Below, in pieces: positions 1 through 10,874 of a stretch of DNA of 64,000 nucleotides (positions are counted from its first letter, which is position 1; every line of letters starts with the position of its first letter). The stretch is from assembly GCA_002110485.1 (NCBI GenBank), contig MOWL01000024.1:744001-808000 (forward strand), written 5' to 3'. A program made the translations under genes and the position numbers. The stretch is from Emergomyces orientalis. Its lineage: Eukaryota > Ascomycota > Eurotiomycetes > Onygenales > Ajellomycetaceae. The notes beneath the pieces are model-generated. The model had not been told where the DNA came from. It did no database searches and saw only the letters and a list, made by a program, of their open reading frames with translations.

Positions 1-110
1 TAGAGCATCATGAGTAGGGGTCTCTTGATTAACTAGCTAGACTGTCAGGCTGGACTGAGATGCGATTCCCTTGGTAATATAATAATACAAGTATAGATTT
101 GATCTAAGCC

Positions 111-1215
111 TCACGGGCTCTGGACCAAAGCTTTCAATATCTCTTCCTTCAAGTTTTGTGAAACACCTGCATGTGTCTCGTCTTCCACCCTGAGATGCGC
201 TCTATCACCCAACCGCACAGCTATTTGTTCTCCATGATTGAGTGGAACAAATCTATCGTGTTTCCCGTACCACAGCTGTACAGGTAAGTCAGGACGAATA
301 TCCTCTATTCGAAAACCAAAGTCAGAGGAAACCAGCCTGCCATCCTGTGTTACCCAATCAAACCCCTGCGCGTAGCTTTCCCGAGCCGTTCGTAAATATA
401 ATCGGAGAAAGTCAACATCTTTAAAAACTTTAAGGTCCTTTTCATGAGCTGTTGTCTCAGATTGTGCGACAAGTTGCTGCGTCAACTGAAGTCGCTTTTC
501 GTCACTCAGATCCAACCTTGCTGCCGGTTCGCGTTGAAAAAACCACTGGATGAAAATCGGGAACGCATAGCGCCATCCAAAGGTAAATGCAATCCGGTGG
601 ATGAAATCTGCACCTTTCATACCAATGTCAGGCGGTCCTAGACCGCAGACGATCGAAACACGCTTGAGCTTTTCGCGGGGTAATGCCATTGCACAAGCAA
701 GTGCATATGGCCCGCCTCCTGATATCCCCTGTTAATTACACGCCATTAGCAAAAAAGAGTCTCGGATATTATTAGGCGCAACAGGTCTCCCATACCAGTA
801 CACAATAGTCATCCAGTTCGAGATGCTTTGCAAGGCACTCTAAGTCCTTTGGATGATCAAGAAGTGTTCGACCGGGGTGGGGTGAGCTCCAACCTATACC
901 CGGCCTGTCCGTTGCAATAATACGGGCGCCATATTTCTGGCCCAGCTCGTCGAAAGAAGCAGCTTCTATGCGAGAGCCTGGAAGACCATGCTGGTAAAGG
1001 ACAGGGCGTCCCGTCAACGAACCATACTGTGCGTAACCCAGTTTTCGTCCGTCTGGTAGAGTAAAAGTATCCGAACTGTCGTTATCCAAGCGGAACCTTG
1101 ACTTGGGAGGTTCGTCACTAGGGGCCACTGGGCTATTAATTGGCTCATCATCAATTGATGTAGAGCTCACAAATGGTCGAAGAAAGTAAGCTCTCAAGCC
1201 GGATATTGGAGACAT
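111..1215 (-). CDS. Alpha/beta hydrolase fold protein, two exons
   Basis: Predicted CDS is complement(join(111..728,796..1215)), 345 residues. A 67-bp intron (729-795, GTATGG...AACAG) falls just before the nucleophile elbow. Splicing joins DYCVL to GISGGGPYA, which restores the G-x-S-x-G motif with Ser143 as the expected nucleophile. The oxyanion-type motif HGLPGSR lies near residue 75. The likely acid is the Asp in KHDRFVP (about 297), and the likely base is the His in ETHAG (about 325). The fold is a serine hydrolase of the alpha/beta superfamily. The substrate cannot be told from sequence. There is no signal peptide, so it is probably cytosolic. If the intron is kept, the upstream exon runs into a stop within a few codons. 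The gene ends about 200 bp from the 5' boundary of the LINE insertion. Confidence 0.87.
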
Positions 1216-1405
1216 GGTAAATGAAAGTAGTTGCTGCTGGGCATATTACATTTTCGTATTTCTCAGAAACACTGGGTATGGCGGACTTTTATTAGTGACA
1301 ATTGTCTCAAGCAGCATTTTTCACTTTGTGATCTCTTAACCTGTTACTACTTCAGCACATGATTCAACAGAATAATGAATATTAATAATCATTTCACAGG
1401 TTATT

Positions 1406-1418
1406 AAAGTCATCAATT
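1406..1418. repeat. Target-site duplication, left copy (13 bp)
   Basis: AAAGTCATCAATT occurs here and again exactly at 6830-6842, directly after the (AAT)n tail of the LINE. A perfect 13-bp direct repeat at the two ends of an element with endonuclease and reverse transcriptase domains is the expected product of target-primed reverse transcription. Confidence 0.78.
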
Positions 1419-1564
1419 TTGAAGCAATTTAACAAAAAAAAAAAAAAAAAGAAATTTCAAACCTCAACAAAAACTTTTTATTCTTTTTAAAGCTATATTG
1501 CAATCCTAACCAGGCCATAAAGGGCTGCCATTTACACCTACACGCTCGTACACCCTCAATCACC

Positions 1565-2700
1565 ATGGTTGAGGCAGCTGGCGTGGGTGTGGTTGAGAGG
1601 GGGGTGGGCGCGCGCACAGTGTGATGCACGCCAGGAGTGGAACAGAGAAATAAAGAAGCTGCAGAAGAAATAGCTGCAACATTTAACAAAATCACAGAAG
1701 CTCTTAGAGAGAGAGAGAGACAAGAAGATAAATAAAAAGAGATTACAGTATATTCAGTAGACTCTGAGAGTCATGAAAGAGTTCAAGAACAATTTACTGA
1801 ATAGAATACTAGAGAGACTGAAGAGCACTACTAGCATATTTTAACAGAATGAAAAACATAACATGCTGAACAGTAGACTCTCATGAATACATGTGATGAT
1901 CAGTGAAGAGTCTTCAGACAAGATTGTGACAGAGTGTGTGCTTAGAGAGATTGTAGTATCTCATCATAACTGTGATATACTGTCAGTGAAGAAACACACT
2001 TCAGAGATCATTATGAGAAAGATAAATGAGATCATCAAAGATGTGATCACTGACATTATAGTTGCAGCAAGATACATGTCTAGTAATGATCTGATTCTGG
2101 TTGCAGACAATCCCAGCATGAAGACTGAGCTGACAAAAAGTAATAAATGAATGAAAAAATGAAGTGACAAGACACATATAAGAAAGAAGATGTATACAGT
2201 ATTGATCAAGAATGCATCTATCAGTGTTATTAGCTGAGTTAGCTCAGATAAAGTAGTGAAAAATGTCTACAAGCAGAATTCATCTCTCAGATGCAGAGTA
2301 CTCATTCACAGAGTCACAAAGTGGCTAGCTAAACAGCAGTGACCTCATGAAAGCATTATTCTACATGTAGCCACACTGCAGCAGACAAACATGCTTGTGG
2401 AGAATAACATCATTCTGGGGAATGAATTCTGCATGGTTGAAATCTTTCACAGGGAGGCTCAGATCATCTGATGCTACAGCTGCCAGCAATATGAACACAT
2501 AGCCAGATTCTGCCACAAGAGTGATATCTGTGGGCACTATACAGCAGAGAGACACATGAACAAGACCTGCCTCACAGCACTGAAAGAAAAGAAGACAGTC
2601 TGCTGTAACTGTGAAAAAGATCACTCAGCATGATCTGCAAGATACTCTGAACAACAGACTGCAGTTTCACTGATCAAGAAGACTCTCAAGAACTGATCAA
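1565..2700 (+). pseudogene. LINE ORF1 (gag-like) remnant with CCHC zinc knuckles
   Basis: A likely original start is the ATG at 1565 (MVEAAGVGVVERGVG...). The first part reads in one frame and the region from about 1860 reads in another, so at least one indel is present. From 2472 the frame gives two knuckle-like blocks: CYSCQQYEHIARFC, and a second one beginning CCNCEKDH whose last Cys is beyond a TGA. This matches the nucleic-acid-binding gag of fungal LINEs. Stops include TGA, TAA and TAG, each explained by one C-to-T change. The 3' end is uncertain. Confidence 0.65.
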
Positions 2701-2911
2701 GACACTTTATGATATAAATATCAGATGAGAAGAGTTGAATCACTCTCAGAAAGTATAGCAGAATCACAGAAGAGAATTCTCTGATTGTTCAGCACAAGAT
2801 TGACAGACTCATGAATGTGACAAGAGCTGGCATGCAGCAACAGAACTCACTCAGTGACTATGCACACTCAGCGCGATCAGACTCCACACAGAACCAAGAC
2901 ATGGATGAACC

Positions 2912-5900
2912 ATGAGTGAGCAAGTTCATATACTACAATACAATGTGCATAACTCAGACAAGATGATGAACACATTACTGGCCAAGCCTGAAATGGCATT
3001 AAACTATGACATCATCACACTGCAGGAACCATGGGTGCAGAGAGAATCTGAAAGAGATACAACATGTTCAGTTAACTGTGAATTCTGACAGACAGGCATG
3101 CAGATCAAGAAGACCAGGGTGAGCTTCCTCATCAACAAAAGACTGAAGACAACAGCATGGAATGTCAGAGTCATTACAGAATTCATGACATTGCTCACTG
3201 TGAACATGGTAAGAGGATCACTACTAATGCTCAATGTCTATGCTGCTCCACCAGGCAGCTACACAACTGTGCCAAAGAGTTCCCCCATCCTTGAGCTACA
3301 AGCGGTGGTGGAGGAGGCCGAGGCCTCACTACCAGCGCGAACTCAGGGGCGATGTGCGCAACAAGCGCAAGACTCAGACACAAGTGCGCTACAAGCGCGA
3401 GATCAGGGTGCAGACGCGCAACAAGTGCAAAGTCAGAGTGCGGAAGCGCGGCAGGCGGAGGTAGTGATGCTGGAAGACTTCAATGTGCATCACTCAAAGT
3501 GGGGAGGTGAGCGAGTGAGACAGGACTTTGACCTGGCATGAGAGCTCATAGCACAGGTGAATGCCCTTGGACTGCAGCTGGCAACACCACGGGGAGAGAT
3601 TACATGGCAGAACCACAGAAGCACTGATATCATCTTGAACCTAATCTTTCTCTCAGAGAACCTGAGTGCAGGGGTACTGAAATGCTGGGTCGCACACAAG
3701 GTGAATATAGCATCAGATCATCTACCAGTGGTCACTAAGTTAGTCATTGACATACCTGTGGTACTAAGGGAAAAATGCAACTGATGACAAGTGAATATAC
3801 AGCAGCTGCAAAAGAACTGCCAAGAGCTACAATGTTGCAACAGCTTTGGCTCAACAGCAGAGATTGATTGCTATGCAAACTATCTAAGTGAATTCATCAA
3901 TAAGCTAGCAGAGAAACATGCTAAATGCGCATGCATCTGCAAGCAGAGTCGCTCGTGGTGGTCCAACAGAGTGATGCAGGCAGTGAGTGAGTACAAGAGA
4001 ACCATGAGGAATGCAGACAGCACTGAGAAGAAAAGAAGACATGCTCACAACAGATAAAATAAGAAAATAAAGCTGACCAAGACTGTCAGCTTTCATGATC
4101 TAATGAACAGTGCTGACACAGATTCTAAATTGCTCTGAAAGCTGGCAAAGTGGGGTCACACACACATCAACGAGACCAAGCAACTGGCAAGACTGCCACC
4201 ACTTAGAGAAATGCCAGAGGCCTTGAGTGAAACTGAGGTGCGAGTCACTGCATTTCAGGACAAGACTGAACTACTACGGGCGCGGTTCTTCCCAGAGTCT
4301 TTGGCGGCAAGGGAAGATGACATGAACATGGGAACGCAGCTGCAGAGTGTGACTGACATGGTAGTGCTCACAGAGAAGGCCATGGCAGCGCTGATTGCTA
4401 GGCTTCTGAACAACAAGACTCTGAGTGTCAATGACATCCCCAACTGCTTTCTCAAAATGCTAGGCTCAAGATTCATCACAGCAATAACTGAGCTTACACA
4501 GGCCTGCTGGCATTGGGAGTACTACTCACAGATATTCAAAACAGCGCGCACGGTGGTGCTCAAGAAGCCAGGAAAAAAGAACTACAGTGAAGTGAGAGCC
4601 TGGAGGCTGATTGCACTACTTGACACTCTAGATAAAATTGTAGAGACTGTAACAGTCAAGGAAATAAGATCTCTGGCAGAGAAACATGAGATGCTACCAG
4701 CTCAGTAAATAAGAGCATGAGAAGGCTGCTTCACAGAAACAGCAATTGCTCTGTTACTGGCACAGATTCACACAGTGTGAGAGAAGCAGAAAGCAGTGAT
4801 CTCAGTGCTGTCACTGAACATCTCAGAGGTCTATAACAGAGTGCTCAGAAATCACCTAGTGCACATTCTAAGAAAAAGAGGACTGCCCAGACAGCTGACT
4901 GAATGAGTCAACTCATTCATGCAGGGGTGCAAGGCAACACTAGTATTTGATGAGCAGGAAACTGAAGTCTTTGAAATGAATGCAGACATCTTACAGAAAT
5001 CACTCTTGTCACTCATTCTGTTCTTATTCTACAATGAGGAGTTGCTCAGAATATGTGCATCACAAAGTGAGCCCATCAGCTGCATAGAATTTGTAGATGA
5101 TGTGAACATTCTAGCATATGATGACTCAACTGAAGTGAATTGTGCGCATCTGACGCAGATTCATGCCAGCTGTGAGCTTTGAGCAAGCAGACATGAGGCA
5201 ATCTTTGCACCACAGAAGTATAAGCTCATGCACTTTATCAGAACAAGAACTAGATTCAATCTAGAACACTCACTGCAATTGCCACAGCAAGTGATCAAGC
5301 CACAGAGGGAGATGCAGGTGCTAGGCATCTGGCTTGACCCTAAGCTGAGATGGCGTAGCCATGTCAGTAAGATAGTAGGCAGAGCGAAATTGCAGATAGG
5401 TGCTCTAACTCAGACAACACAGTCAACCTGGGGCCTGCCACTGCAGCATGCCCGGAGGGTCTACAATGCAGTGATAAGGCCCGCAATAGGATACGGAGCG
5501 CTGGCATGGCATCAACCACAGGCGACACAACATGAACCGCGACATCAACGCCAGCTGCTAGCCAGCCTGGAGAAGATTCAAAATAAATACCTACAGGTCA
5601 TTGCAGGGGTCTACAGAGCTACTCCAATCACCTCACTGGAGACAGAGACAGCCACACTGCCTCTGAAGATACATCTAGACAGTGTGATGGCCAGAGCAAC
5701 TGAGCAGCTTAAGAAGTCAGGAATCATGGAGCAGATAAAACAGGCATGTGTGCAGGTCAGAGCCAGACTTCGCAGAAGGAATAACAGAGGAATGCAGTCA
5801 GTGGAGGCAGTACTGCATTCAGTGAGCATGCAGCAGGGGTGAAGTGTAAATTGAGTGAGACAGACAAAGCAACTGAAAAAGCAGAAAAGACAAGAAAACA

Positions 5901-6303
5901 GTGTGTGTAACTGAGTCTTCAAGAGATGAGTGAGGAAGAAGACAATGATAAAATGGCAGAACAGATGAAGAGCGTGCACAACACCATGAGAAGAACTGTT
6001 TGACAGGCCCCCAGATGTAGAGCTACTAAGATGGCATGAGGGCCTGAGCAAGGCCCGAAGCTCATGATAGTCCAGCTGCATACTGGCAAGACAGGCCTTG
6101 CAGTGTTCCTTCACAGAAGAAGAGTTCCTGACTTCCCCACACCAAAATGTCCATGTGGATATGAGCATGAAACAGTGCTGCATGTGATGATACACTGTAC
6201 ACAATTCAGTGGGGAACGCGCGGAGCTGGAGCAGGAGGGCAGAGTGGATAAGAAGTGGTTGCTGAACATCAAGAAAGGACTGCACAGGCTCACCAAGTGG
6301 TGA
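2912..6303 (+). pseudogene. LINE ORF2 remnant: endonuclease and reverse transcriptase
   Basis: From ATG 2912 one frame (position modulo 3 = 2) stays coding to about 6060, broken by stops but with no indel that I can see. Endonuclease marks are ILQYNVHNS, ITLQEPWVQ, LEDFNVHHSKWGG and SDHLPVV. Reverse transcriptase marks are KKPGKKNYSEVRAWRLIALL, the active-site box FVDDVNILAYDD (about 5089-5124) and LGIWLDPKLRWRSH. After about 6060 a one-base loss moves the frame; LMIVQLHTGKTGLAVFLHRRR and CPCGYEHETVLHVMIHC then follow, ending at 6303. The protein would have copied element RNA at a nicked target. It is dead: TGA or TAA/TAG interrupts it many times. A 30-bp tandem repeat lies inside the endonuclease part. 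Confidence 0.83.
3356..3460 (+). repeat. 30-bp tandem repeat, about 3.5 copies, inside the LINE endonuclease
   Basis: Units start at 3356, 3386, 3416 and 3446 (partial), each opening with an Ala codon (GCG CAA CAA, GCG CTA CAA, GCG CAA CAA, GCG CGG CAG). The translation is a 10-residue Ala/Gln/Asp/Ser-rich repeat (AQQAQDSDTS, ALQARDQGAD, AQQVQSQSAE). It separates VYAAPPGSY from the catalytic FNVHHSKWGG block. It is CpG-rich while the flanks are CpG-poor. Confidence 0.8.
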
Positions 6304-6807
6304 CTCAAGCAGGACATTCTCAGACAGTTCTCCCTAGCCAAGGTGTTAAGTGAGAGAAGGGCGGAATGAGATGCACAGCACAACTAAGAAACACAGCTGG
6401 CGCATATCAGGGGGTGAAGGGCGCGAAGAGCGAGGCTCTACCAGAAGATAGTGAGCTTGAAGCGCGGAGTTGAGTGGCCTGCGCGCTACAAGCACCCCAG
6501 GACGTTGAAGTCTGCGCGATGAGCGGTGAACACACAGCATGAGGTGCCACATTCATTAGAAGTCTTTCTTATGTTCAGACAGAGGTGATGATGATATAGA
6601 GGGTTTTCTTGTCTTCTCACGGTGCTATGCACCATCTTCTCTAAGAGCAGCGGGAGCTGCTCCGCGGTACTTGAAGTGATTATAAATGTTGAATAGATTT
6701 GCTGTTCAGGGGGTTTTTAGGTCAGAACTATACTAGATAGTCCAAGGTTTTTCTCACTTTGTATACTAGCTGCCTCCTCACATATCCTCGGGATCAAGTG
6801 GTGTAGA

Positions 6808-6830
6808 AATAATAATAATAATAATAATAA
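6808..6830 (+). repeat. (AAT)7 tail at the 3' end of the LINE
   Basis: Seven AAT units lie between the element body and the right target-site copy. Several LINE clades, including the I clade, end in short trinucleotide tails instead of poly(A). Confidence 0.75.
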
Positions 6831-6842
6831 AAGTCATCAATT
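6830..6842. repeat. Target-site duplication, right copy (13 bp)
   Basis: Identical to 1406-1418. It begins where the (AAT)n tail ends, so the last A of the tail and the first A of the repeat cannot be told apart. Confidence 0.78.
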
Positions 6843-8101
6843 AAAAAAAACCCAAAAGAAATCCAAAACCCCCCCCCAAAAAAAAAAAAAAAAAAACCTA
6901 AATAGATAAATCAATAAAAGTAAGTAAAAAGATTGAATTTCGTTAATATTTTATACTGGCCAGACATAAGGCTTGCGGAGCTCAGGTGCTCTCTCTCTCA
7001 GCCAAACAGTCTTTGGTCGGTTGGATTATGGAGGGTACTTGGGATTTAAACATGTTGCCTGAGCATAAAATGCACAACAACTTCTGCATTTCCGTGCGCT
7101 GTCTTTCCACTCGCTGTTATATTATTGCATCCCCCCTCAGTTTTTAATCCAGGCCATCGGAAACCAATACCTACAACCATCGCACAATACTCTGTATATT
7201 CCCACACGTTCCCGTATTGTTGTTGTAGGTTCATGCTATTCAAGGACGCGCTGCCTCTACCCAGTAAGTGTGCTTCATGCAGCTCATGCAAGGTTCGACC
7301 TCCATCTGACCTGGAGATCCGCCTAGGGAATTTTCACTGGTCCAACATTTGGTATCTACAGGTTGGGTGCGCATGAAATTGTGTAGCATATCGGTGCTGC
7401 AAAGGTGCGGGGATTGCTTGTTGCTACTCGTACTCTTGCTGAGAAGTGATTTGTTGCACCAGAAAGCAAAAAAAGATCAATTGACTTTCTATTTAGATTG
7501 CTGTGATGCCAGCATAGCATGCACGCCACGCAGCGCCCCCAAGCAGCCTTCTGGGCTCTTGTCAGCCAACTGTGATGGAACAAGCGTGAGAGCAGCGATT
7601 GCAGCAATTCATACTAGGCAGAAGTGGTCATTCTAAAAACAGCCCTGGGGGCGCTGTTAGAATAATACGTGGCGGCTTGGCGTGCTTCAGCTGGTTTGGA
7701 CAAGCTACGTGACAGCTCAGTAGCTATTTCTTTGTATTCAGTGAGGATCAACCTTGTTCTTAACTGGAAAATGAGTTATTTTTGATAGCAATTCTGTAAC
7801 AGGCTTTGATAAAAATCTATCTTGTTTCGCATTGTAGCGTTGGTCGCCACGCTCGAACAGGAAAGACCGTGACTCACCTCGGTGCCTCCAGGCATACTCA
7901 GCTTGAACGGCGATGCCCCGCGGACAACCAATAAGCTGGTGGTAAATTTCCCAGGCGTGTCAGACGGCAGGTTTGAGTGGGCCTGGATTTTGGAGTCCCA
8001 ACAGAACAATACTTAATTGCCATACGAACAACATCAGTACATGAACAACTTCCCCAGTTGATAGCTCTGCGTCCTTCTTTTCTATTTACTACTACAAAAG
8101 T
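6843..8101. other. Intergenic, no gene seen
   Basis: Starts with a low-complexity A/C tract (about 6843-6898, with C9 and A18 runs). The rest has only short unrelated open frames without domain signals. It ends as the upstream region of the CorA-like gene. Confidence 0.6.
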
Positions 8102-10214
8102 TTGCTCTCGTATCCCTTCATGGCTTGTTCTAGCGCTGCCGAGAGACCCAAGCCTCAAAATCCGACAGCAAGAAGGTTACGGGAAGTGCTTGCAGCATGG
8201 CTTCCCGACACCTCTGAGGGCCAATATCATGAATATTTGCAGCATTTATCACCAGATTATGATCACTTGCTGACCTATTCATGGTATGACCGGCTCTGGC
8301 GCAGTGCATCTGATGAAAGTAAGAGACACTGGAAATCTGCAATTTCACTTCACGCTTCTCCAGTACATGTCATCGAGATAAACCACCAAAATGAAATCTC
8401 AAATCATAGTCACTACGACGGCACTGATGCTGGGTCAATGGGGAAACTACAGGCACATTTGTCTGGCCATCCTGACAGTACAAAGCGTGATGTGCGCTGT
8501 CGCATAGTCTGCGCACAACATGTCACTTCTTTAAGCATGGAAGCACTTGGTTGCGGGCTTTCTTTGGACCCCAATGTCTTGAGTCACCATATTGGAACTG
8601 CTTTCAAGCCGATTGAGACGTGCACAAGCCTAACCGAGCTTTGCAACACCAGCATTGACAACGTTCCTTCATCTGTCGGAAGCGCCGAGAAGGATCGAAA
8701 TCTTCAAATTGCCAGAAAGTTAATTGGACGATTATCAATTGCAAATGTGGACCATGCCAAAGACCATACAACTCGTCACTCACTACTTAAGTCAAGCTAC
8801 GACTGCCAGAGTTACCCCGTCACGCTTACTATTGATGTTCCCCGAACAATCTATGTGCAAGCGTACCAAGATGAAAATGACAGAACGAGCGTTGCTGGAC
8901 ATTATATTCCAATCACAGCTTTGACCTTACAGGAGCAAATTTTGACTCGTCGTATCGCTCGTGAACGGTTTGGGGACGATGGCATGCTTTGTGACCAAGG
9001 AGAACGGTATACACAAAATGGCCTTGACATTTTACAGCATATTACCGTACACATTACCAGCAATAAGATTAAACCTGGATATGAACAAGGTAACTACCTT
9101 GTCATATTTCGGATGATTAAAAGCATGCTGACTTTGACAGTTCTTATTATTTTCCCACCCTATCCTCAGCTTGAAGACGACAATGATCCCTATATATTTC
9201 TTGACCCCCTTACAAGAAAAGACGTTCTTAAATCATTTGATGAATTCCATCAAAGTAGCGACGAAAAGGAGCATGGATGCTGCAGCACGACTGCTCCATG
9301 TCCAGGGTCTTCACCTCAGGATATCGAAATTTTCGTGAAAGATATTCTGAGTTTGGAACATTCAAATCTGCCGAATGATCTGAATGATATTATCCACATT
9401 CTGCAGGAGTATGCGATAAATGCATGGTTTGATCGCCTACAAACCCTGGAAGACCAACTCGAAAACCTCAAGCTCCAACGCCAACACCAAAGGGCTACAG
9501 ACGGGGAGCAAACCTCAGAGGACGAAATGCTTCATGAAGAGGGGATGAAAGAGGCCCTATTACGTTATATATCATCCCTGGAAATTAATATACAACGCTT
9601 AAATTTCGAACTACATGCAGCGGGGAAAGGAATGACCAGAAATCCTCGTGATAATTCGGCTCGAGTGGACGAAACAATCAAGAAATACTTGTATATAAAA
9701 CTACACATGGATCTTCTTTTATCCCGAACTCAGCATAGGCTTGAAATGAAGAACAACAGGATAAACAAAGCCCTAACAAAACTCCAAATACAGGAAAGTA
9801 GGAAATCAATTGAGCAGGCAGAAACAGTGAAAAGGTAAATGCTTTCGTTTCAAACAAAAAGATTTTGGCACAATATAATAAACTGACATGGCCATTAGAC
9901 TTACCGTTCTGGCTTTTCTCTATATACCGCTCTCATGCGTTTGCGCGGCTTTCGGCATGAACGTTGAAGAAATGGAACCTCACCCATCGATTTGGGTATT
10001 TGCGTCTGTTGCTGTTTGTGTCACCATAATTACCTTGGCTGCCGCATCATTCCGTTCTATAATGAAGATGCTTGGTGGACTGTGGTATTTCTTGAGTCAC
10101 CGGATACCATACCATTTCTTTTGGTTCAGAATTCGCGTAAGAGGAGTTTTGATGAAGGCCCTGAAGAACACTTTCCAGAGAAAGCCAAAAGGTCAAGGTG
10201 TATTTGAACCATAG
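8102..10214 (+). CDS. CorA-like membrane protein with C-terminal GMN motif
   Basis: Predicted CDS is join(8102..9834,9899..10214), up to 682 residues. The 64-bp intron 9835-9898 (GTAAAT...TTAG) joins QAETVKR to LTVLAFLYIPLS. The C-terminus has two hydrophobic segments (about 580-596 and 610-632) with FGMNVEE between them. This is the GMN signature of CorA/Mrs2-type divalent-cation channels at the end of the pore helix. The long soluble N-terminal part is of the type seen in fungal CorA-like proteins of unknown substrate. A helical region (about 440-577) precedes the first membrane segment, as in CorA. A second, in-frame 51-bp intron (9090-9140) is likely and would shorten the protein by 17 residues. 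The start could also be ATG 8120. Transport of Mg2+ is an inference from family only. Confidence 0.78.
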
Positions 10215-10874
10215 AATACTGATCTGATCTGACGACTTATGGTGTTAGTCACGAGCGGATTGAGTCATACGAAACAAGCCGGTTCAGACCAATTTAAGGC
10301 TACAAACGAACAGCTGCTGGCATGAAATGTTGCAGCTGACTTGGTTCTGTAAATAGTAGCGATAGACACTAAGCAGTTAAATGCGAAGATTTGGCCATAG
10401 GTAGCTAAATGAAACGGTCAGAAAACAAAACCTTATAGGAATCGATTTGCTGTTTTTCTTTTATTCTGAGGTTGAACCCGGACCAGCAAAAACAATGGAT
10501 GTCAAGATGGGGAGACGGCGGGACCTGAATGAAGGAATCTCACTAGTAATGATTCTAATATTCTAAGCTCATATTTCACTTTCACTAGCATGGTTTTTTA
10601 CGACCGCTTGCACCCTCATTATTTTGACACCCTCACCCTCATTCCGGTTGTCCACATACTTCCTCTTCAGGTGCGGGTTAGGGCTAGATGTTCCGCCAAG
10701 GAAAGTTCCAGCTCCGACCCGCAAATCAACCCCAGAGCTTCTTTCTTCACTCCCAAGGACAGCGACAGCCCCCAGCTGCATTAACCTACATACAATGCCT
10801 AGAGATGCCGACGAGTGATTATGGTATTCTAACCGAGCATCTATCCGTATCACTCCGCATCCCAGAGAAATAGC
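10215..10874. other. Intergenic: 3' flank of CorA-like gene and Arp6 upstream region
   Basis: No coding signal. The Arp6 start is fixed by an in-frame TAG at 10872-10874 immediately before its ATG. Confidence 0.6.

Larger units (their letters stand above)
1419..6829 (+). mobile_element. Degenerate non-LTR retrotransposon (LINE, Tad/I-like)
   Basis: About 5.4 kb between two copies of a 13-bp direct repeat. In order it carries an ORF1 (gag) remnant with CCHC knuckles, an ORF2 remnant with an apurinic-type endonuclease and a reverse transcriptase, a C-terminal CxC-x-H-x-H-x-C motif, a 3' non-coding part (about 6304-6807) and an (AAT)n tail. No LTRs were seen. All reading frames are broken. The stops seen are the kinds C-to-T change produces (CGA to TGA, CAA to TAA, CAG to TAG), plus a TGG to TGA. 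Much of the element is poor in CpG and rich in TpG/CpA, which suggests RIP or methylation-driven deamination. CpG-rich islands survive at about 1590-1620, 3300-3460, 5440-5560 and 6410-6520. It cannot move by itself. Family placement rests on domain order, not on a search. Confidence 0.87.

Noticed and set aside
1434..1450. A-run near the LINE 5' border as a second retroposed tail
   Set aside because: It lies inside the target-site duplication borders and no separate element could be defined.
5611..6285. 224-codon open frame on the minus strand
   Set aside because: Lies antisense to LINE ORF2 and is Cys/His/Leu-rich because of base composition; no domain.
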